From Clostridia bacterium (GTDB taxonomy: Bacteria; Bacillota; Clostridia; Oscillospirales; Acutalibacteraceae): DNA of 64,000 nucleotides. Both the position numbers and the translations under genes were made by a program. This document shows positions 60,387 through 64,000 of this stretch, one piece after another. The stretch is from contig JAFUHX010000088.1 of NCBI GenBank assembly GCA_017474045.1, positions 1 to 64,000 on the forward strand, written 5' to 3'. Position 1 is the first letter of the stretch, and every line of letters begins with the position of its first letter. The notes under the pieces were generated by a model that was not told where the DNA came from, searched no databases, and saw nothing but the letters and a program-made list of their open reading frames with translations.

Positions 60387-60785
60387 TTATTTTCGCTTAA
60401 CCTTTACGGTATAGGTTCTTTTTTTATTCTCAGCTTTTCTTTCAGCATAGTATTTTTCTTTTGCTTTCTTCGCTGCTTCTTTTTTGTTCTTCTCTTTTTT
60501 TGCAAGCTTTTCGCGAAGCTCCGGACTTTCTCTGTAAAGAACAATTACCCCACCGATTACCTGAATAACCTCAGCGCCTGTTGCAGCGGCAAGCTCATCA
60601 GCAGTTTCTCTGGGTGTTATTGGAGAAGATTCAAGAAGAACCTTGACCTTAATAAGCTCTCTTGCCCTGAGAGCGTCATCTGTTTGTTTAATAAGAGCCT
60701 CTGACATTCCTCCCTTTCCGATTTGAAAAAGAGGTTCAAGGGAATTCGCCTTCGCTCTGAAGGCAGCTCTTTCTTTACCTGTCAT
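60387..60785 (-). CDS. yhbY: YhbY/CRS1 family RNA-binding protein
   Basis: This 132-residue protein has the CRM domain (LTGKERAAFRAKANSLEP-type start, GKGGMSEALI near residue 23, and VQVIGGVIVLYR-like stretch near 76), which binds rRNA during 50S assembly. E. coli YhbY is about 97 residues; here a Lys/Ala/Glu-rich C-terminal tail (about 98-132) adds a basic extension. ATG 60785 overlaps the upstream gene's stop codon (ATGA), with AAAGGAG upstream. Confidence 0.93.
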   Translation of the reverse strand: MTGKERAAFRAKANSLEPLFQIGKGGMSEALIKQTDDALRARELIKVKVLLESSPITPRETADELAAATGAEVIQVIGGVIVLYRESPELREKLAKKEKNKKEAAKKAKEKYYAERKAENKKRTYTVKVKRK

Positions 60786-61534
60786 ATAGCAGTCTCCTTT
60801 AGTTTTTTCAGCAGCATTTCAATATCTTCCTCGCTGCTGTATATTTCGTCTTCAATTTTTTCAAATTGCTCTTGAATTTTTTCGCTTTTTTCAAGATAAG
60901 CTTCAGTTTTATTTTCATCTGAAAAATCAAAATTTTCAGGAAAAAGCCCAATTGCCTTTTCAAGAACAGAAGAATATATTTTCGACCCGATTTTTTCAAG
61001 AAGCTTCTGAGTCTCTTTGCAATATTTCGAAAACTCACTTGAAAAATAAGAATCTAAACCGTCAGCGTTAACTCTCTCCACAAATTCTTCGCATAAAATC
61101 AGACTTAGCTGACTTTCGCTCATTGCTTCTGAAAATTCTTGATTTTCGGTTTTGTCATATATGCTTTTAATTCTCGTCCAGTCATCAAAAAAGCCAAGTT
61201 CTTTTGAAAAATCCTCAGGGTCATTCACCCTTTCACAAAAAAGAAGAAAAAGCTTTTTGCAGTTTTCAAAATCTTTTTTCTTTTCATAGGCTAAACAAAG
61301 TGAAAACAACGTATCGGCAAAAACATCTTCAAAATCACAGCCTGATAAAAACTCAAACTCCTCACTCCATTCAAGAGAGAGCTCGGTCTTATATCTGACA
61401 AGATATTCATAAGCCTGAATAACCTCGTCTGTGATTTTTCTTTTTTTAAGAACAAAGCTTTCAAGATATGAAATTGCCTCAAGTGTCTTTCCTTCATCGT
61501 GAAGAATTTCGGCTTTAATCGCCGAATTAAACAT
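60782..61534 (-). CDS. Uncharacterised helical protein, C-terminal DUF4375/DMP19-like region
   Basis: This 250-residue acidic protein is mostly helical. Residues about 165-215 (RVNADGLDSYFSSEF, LLEKIGSKIYSSVLEKAIGL) resemble the DUF4375/DMP19 domain pattern of Gly-x-x-x-Tyr-Phe and Ile-Gly followed by a helix. The N-terminal half has a repeat-like feel (AEILHDEGKTLEAISYLESF) that could be a TPR-like helical hairpin. There are no catalytic motifs. The start is ATG 61534 (AGAGGTGG six bases upstream), inside rdgB's last codons. Its conserved-looking slot between rdgB and yhbY hints at translation- or nucleotide-linked work; the function is unknown. Confidence 0.7.
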   Translation of the reverse strand: MFNSAIKAEILHDEGKTLEAISYLESFVLKKRKITDEVIQAYEYLVRYKTELSLEWSEEFEFLSGCDFEDVFADTLFSLCLAYEKKKDFENCKKLFLLFCERVNDPEDFSKELGFFDDWTRIKSIYDKTENQEFSEAMSESQLSLILCEEFVERVNADGLDSYFSSEFSKYCKETQKLLEKIGSKIYSSVLEKAIGLFPENFDFSDENKTEAYLEKSEKIQEQFEKIEDEIYSSEEDIEMLLKKLKETAI

Positions 61535-62120
61535 TCTGACCACCTCTGAGAAGCTCAACCAGTTTTCTTAATGCCACTCCTCTGTGGCTGACAGCATCTT
61601 TTTCTTCCTTAGTAAACTGAGCAAAGCTCTTTTCTCCAACCATGAAAACAGGGTCATAGCCAAAACCGTCTTCTCCTATTTTTTCATAGCCAATTTTGCC
61701 TTCACATCTTCCTTCAAGTTCAATAACCTTCCCGTCAGGATAACATACACACACGGCGCAGGCAAAATAAGCTCCTCTTTTTTCATCGGGAATATTTTTC
61801 ATCTTTTCAAGAAGCTTTTCAATGTTTGCCTCGTCATTTCCGTGAACGCCGCTGTATCTTGCTGAATAAACACCGGGCTCACCGCCTAAAGCTTCAACGC
61901 AAAGGCCGCTGTCATCAGCTATGCACGGATATCCGCTTTCTTTGCAGCCCAGCTCTGCTTTGATTCTTGCGTTTTCCGAAAAGGTTTTTCCTGTTTCTTC
62001 AGCATCGGTCAACTCGATGCCTAACATTTCAGCAGTATAAACCTCAAAGCCCAAAGGTGAAAGAATACGGCTCATTTCGTCACGTTTCTTTTTGTTATGA
62101 GTTGCTAAAATAAACTTCAT
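61527..62120 (-). CDS. rdgB: XTP/dITP diphosphatase (RdgB/HAM1)
   Basis: This 197-residue enzyme removes deaminated purine nucleotides such as dITP and XTP, keeping them out of DNA. Signature residues are FILATHNKKKRDEM at 3-16, CIADDSGLCVEALGGEPG near 66, YSARYSG and GFGYDPVF near 147. Length is normal. ATG 62120 has AAAGGA upstream; its end overlaps the next gene. Confidence 0.97.
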   Translation of the reverse strand: MKFILATHNKKKRDEMSRILSPLGFEVYTAEMLGIELTDAEETGKTFSENARIKAELGCKESGYPCIADDSGLCVEALGGEPGVYSARYSGVHGNDEANIEKLLEKMKNIPDEKRGAYFACAVCVCYPDGKVIELEGRCEGKIGYEKIGEDGFGYDPVFMVGEKSFAQFTKEEKDAVSHRGVALRKLVELLRGGQNV

Positions 62121-62132
62121 AAAACCATTCCT

Positions 62133-63068
62133 TTATTCTTCGTCTGCGTGAGTTACCTCAGTGTTTTCAAAAAGTGCTTTTGCAAAAACAGCGGGCTTGA
62201 AGGGCTGAAGGTCATCAATTTTTTCGCCAACACCAATAAATTTAACAGGAAGCTTAAGTTCGTTTTTGATTGTTAAAACAACGCCACCTCTTGCCGTTCC
62301 GTCAAGCTTTGTTAAAACGATACCTGTAAGCTCGGCAACACCCATAAATTCCTTGGCCTGATTAACGGCATTCTGACCCGTTGTGGCATCAAGAACAAGA
62401 AGAATTTCACGGTCAGCATAGGGAAGCTTTTTTTCAACAACGCGATAGATTTTTACAAGCTCGTCCATAAGACCCTTTTTGTTATGAAGTCTTCCCGCGG
62501 TGTCGCAAATTATTATGTCGCAGTCGCGGTTTATTCCGGCGTCAATTGTGTCAAAAACAACAGCGGCAGGGTCAGCACCCTCTTTATGCTTAATCATTTC
62601 AACTCCGGCTCGCTCTGCCCAGACCTCAAGCTGTTCGATGGCAGCAGCTCTGAAAGTATCAGCTGCACCGAGAATAACCTTTTTTCCCTGCGCCTTATAC
62701 ATAGCTGCCATTTTTCCGATTGTTGTAGTTTTTCCTGCGCCGTTGACTCCGATAACAAGAATTACTGAAGGAACGGTTATAAGACCCATATCTTCGCCGC
62801 CGTCAATCATTTCGGCAACAATATCGGAAATTATCATTTTCGCGTGCTTCGGATTTCTGACGTCGCCCTTGCTGACCCTGTCTCTGAGAGCATCAACAAT
62901 ATCGGTTGCGGTCTGCATTCCGACGTCGCCCATAATAAGAGCTTCTTCAAGATCGTCATAAAGGTCATCGGTTATTTCTTCATAAGCGCCGAGAATGTCT
63001 TCAATGTTTTTGGTCATTCCCTCGCGGGTTTTTCTTAATCCGAAACCAAATTTTTTAAAAATACCCAT
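62133..63068 (-). CDS. ftsY: Signal recognition particle receptor FtsY
   Basis: This 311-residue SRP GTPase docks ribosome-SRP complexes at the membrane. The NG domain begins at the first residues (MGIFKKFGFGLRKTREGM), with G1 GVNGAGKTTTIGK near residue 111, AADTFRAAAIEQL near 137, G3 DTAGRL near 193 and G4 TKLDG near 253. It lacks the long acidic A domain of E. coli FtsY, as in most Gram-positives. The start is ATG 63068, the canonical N-terminus; an in-frame TTG at 63092 would add eight residues but lies in a hairpin between GAAAGG and the ATG. Confidence 0.96.
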   Translation of the reverse strand: MGIFKKFGFGLRKTREGMTKNIEDILGAYEEITDDLYDDLEEALIMGDVGMQTATDIVDALRDRVSKGDVRNPKHAKMIISDIVAEMIDGGEDMGLITVPSVILVIGVNGAGKTTTIGKMAAMYKAQGKKVILGAADTFRAAAIEQLEVWAERAGVEMIKHKEGADPAAVVFDTIDAGINRDCDIIICDTAGRLHNKKGLMDELVKIYRVVEKKLPYADREILLVLDATTGQNAVNQAKEFMGVAELTGIVLTKLDGTARGGVVLTIKNELKLPVKFIGVGEKIDDLQPFKPAVFAKALFENTEVTHADEE

Positions 63069-63109
63069 TTTTTCGGTAATACAAGGTTTCAAGCCTTGCT
63101 TTTCCTTTC
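63069..63109 (-). promoter_or_regulatory. Hairpin between ribosome binding site and ftsY start
   Basis: On the minus strand GAAAGG (63104-63109) and five bases precede a stem CAAGG (63094-63098)/CCTTG (63082-63086) with a seven-base loop, then 13 bases and ATG 63068. Linear spacing is 35 bases, 18 without the hairpin. The TTG within the loop could be the start instead. Confidence 0.45.
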
Positions 63110-63125
63110 TGAAAATTTGCTTAGA

Positions 63126-64000
63126 TTAAACTGTTATTCCCAATTTTTCGGCAAGTTCGGCAGTCTTAAGCTCAAGAAGCTTTGAAACGCCCTGCTCCTG
63201 CATTGTTATTCCATAGAGAACATCGGCTTCTTCCATAGTACCTCTTCTGTGAGTTATGAGAATAAACTGTGTGTTTTGTGTCATTCGGCGAACATATTGT
63301 GCGTAGCGCATAACGTTAACATCGTCAAGGGCAGCCTCAACCTCGTCAAAAATACAGAACGGGGCGGGATTAACCTTTAAAATTGCAAAAAGAAGTGAGA
63401 TTGCCGAAAGCCCCTTTTCACCGCCGGAAAGAGAATCAAGTCGTTTAACATTTTTTCCGGGTGGCTGAAGCTTTATGTCAATATCGCTTTCAAGAATGTT
63501 TGCCGGGTCGGCAAGAACAAGCTCTGCATTACCGCCGCCAAACAGTTCCTTAAAGGTTTCGCCAAAATATGTGTTAATTTTTCCGAACTGCTCTCTGAAC
63601 TGAGTTGACATTTTATCTGTCAGTTCATCAATGAGCTTTGTCAGCTCCTTCTTTGATTTTTCAACATCAGAAAGCTGCTGCGACATAAATTCATATCGCT
63701 CACTGACTTCTTTGTATTCATCAATAGCTGCAACATTAACGTTGCCCAGAGCTTTGATTTTATTTTTGATTTCTGTCAGTCGTTTTTTTGCTCCGTAGGG
63801 GTCGGTGGTTTTTTCAGCCGTCATCTGTGCCTGGCGCAAGCTCAACTGATATTCATCAAGAAGCTTATTGATTGTGTTTTCATATTCGGCAGCCATGGAA
63901 GCTCTTCTTTCTTCCAATCTGACTCTTTCTGAGCTGAGTTGTTCGCGCTCAATGCCTTTTTCTTTTTCTTCAGCACGAAGAGCTGTGTTTTCTTTTTCAC
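63126..64000 (-). CDS. smc: Chromosome segregation protein SMC (C-terminal part, runs off the window)
   Basis: The reading frame is open to the window edge, so only the C-terminal 290 or so residues are present. They contain the end of the coiled coil (Glu/Lys/Arg-rich), the ABC signature LDSLSGGEKGLSAISLLFA, Walker B PFCIFDEVEAALDD and the H-loop region ILITHRRGTMEEAD, as in bacterial SMC head domains. SMC condenses and segregates chromosomes with ScpAB. It precedes ftsY by 57 bases, the common smc-ftsY order in Firmicutes. Confidence 0.97.
   Translation of the reverse strand, partial: EKENTALRAEEKEKGIEREQLSSERVRLEERRASMAAEYENTINKLLDEYQLSLRQAQMTAEKTTDPYGAKKRLTEIKNKIKALGNVNVAAIDEYKEVSERYEFMSQQLSDVEKSKKELTKLIDELTDKMSTQFREQFGKINTYFGETFKELFGGGNAELVLADPANILESDIDIKLQPPGKNVKRLDSLSGGEKGLSAISLLFAILKVNPAPFCIFDEVEAALDDVNVMRYAQYVRRMTQNTQFILITHRRGTMEEADVLYGITMQEQGVSKLLELKTAELAEKLGITV

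Overview
This window looks like part of a chromosome from an AT-rich, low-GC Firmicute of the class Clostridia, plausibly a gut anaerobe of the Ruminococcaceae/Oscillospirales type. The assignment is inferred from gene content and signals: AddAB rather than RecBCD, a T-box leader before hisS-aspS, a TPP riboswitch, type III pantothenate kinase, LuxS, mreBCD-pbp2, consensus SigA-type promoters with 17-base spacers, and GGAGG or GAAAGG ribosome binding sites with frequent TTG and GTG starts. The genome encodes a Gram-positive-type envelope. No prophage, insertion sequence, CRISPR array, rRNA or tRNA was found; almost everything is chromosomal housekeeping.

Layout. 1-2.1 kb: an acyl-CoA synthetase-like enzyme on the minus strand with perfect promoter and terminator. 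2.1-5.2 kb (minus): thiamine-precursor uptake operon (thiamine-binding protein, ThiX, ThiY, ThiZ) under a TPP riboswitch with a transcription terminator. 5.2-12.1 kb (minus): addB-addA. 12.2-20.1 kb (plus): divergently transcribed phosphatase, ymdB, an orphan lipoprotein, recG, luxS and a LysM-G5-M23 peptidase. 20.1-25.2 kb (minus): glycoside hydrolase, metallophosphoesterase, TraX. 25.4-26.1 kb (plus): a strongly driven small secreted protein, followed by a composite palindromic repeat. 26.4-30.2 kb (minus): mgsA, T-box, hisS, aspS. 30.4-35.6 kb (minus): mreB-mreC-mreD-pbp2-minD. 35.9-37.0 kb (minus): NUDIX and maf. 37-41.3 kb: M14 peptidase, proC, mscL, a radical SAM protein, coaX and a small DUF6440 protein. 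41.4-47.6 kb (minus): GTP-type PEPCK, then lipase, GH-D-clan hydrolase and idi. 47.7-48.4 kb (plus): SleB-like hydrolase. 48.5-51.3 kb (minus): rpmG-secE-nusG-rplK-rplA. 51.4-55.5 kb (minus): a MocR-type aminotransferase with structured leader, and rpsU-M24 peptidase-hflX. 55.6-64 kb (minus): smc-ftsY-rdgB-unknown-yhbY-nadD-yqeK-rsfS-leuS and an SGNH hydrolase.

The most interesting signals are not genes. (1) In at least four and probably five genes (the phosphatase at 12294, ymdB, proC, ftsY, perhaps mreC) a GAAAGG ribosome binding site is separated from the start codon by a small hairpin. Removing the hairpin restores a near-normal spacing of about 9-12 bases (about 18 for ftsY). This also decides the proC start. 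(2) The T-box before hisS-aspS carries a specifier segment GACAT that reads Asp (GAC) in the canonical register and His (CAU) two bases on, matching both downstream synthetases. (3) SecE has a long acidic C-terminal tail with four alternating histidines, and the adjacent NusG has a roughly 37-residue insertion. (4) The rpmG promoter lies inside the terminator hairpin of the preceding gene. (5) An unexplained structured leader precedes the aminotransferase, and a multi-hairpin palindromic array with AATATCACT linkers lies at 26151-26324.
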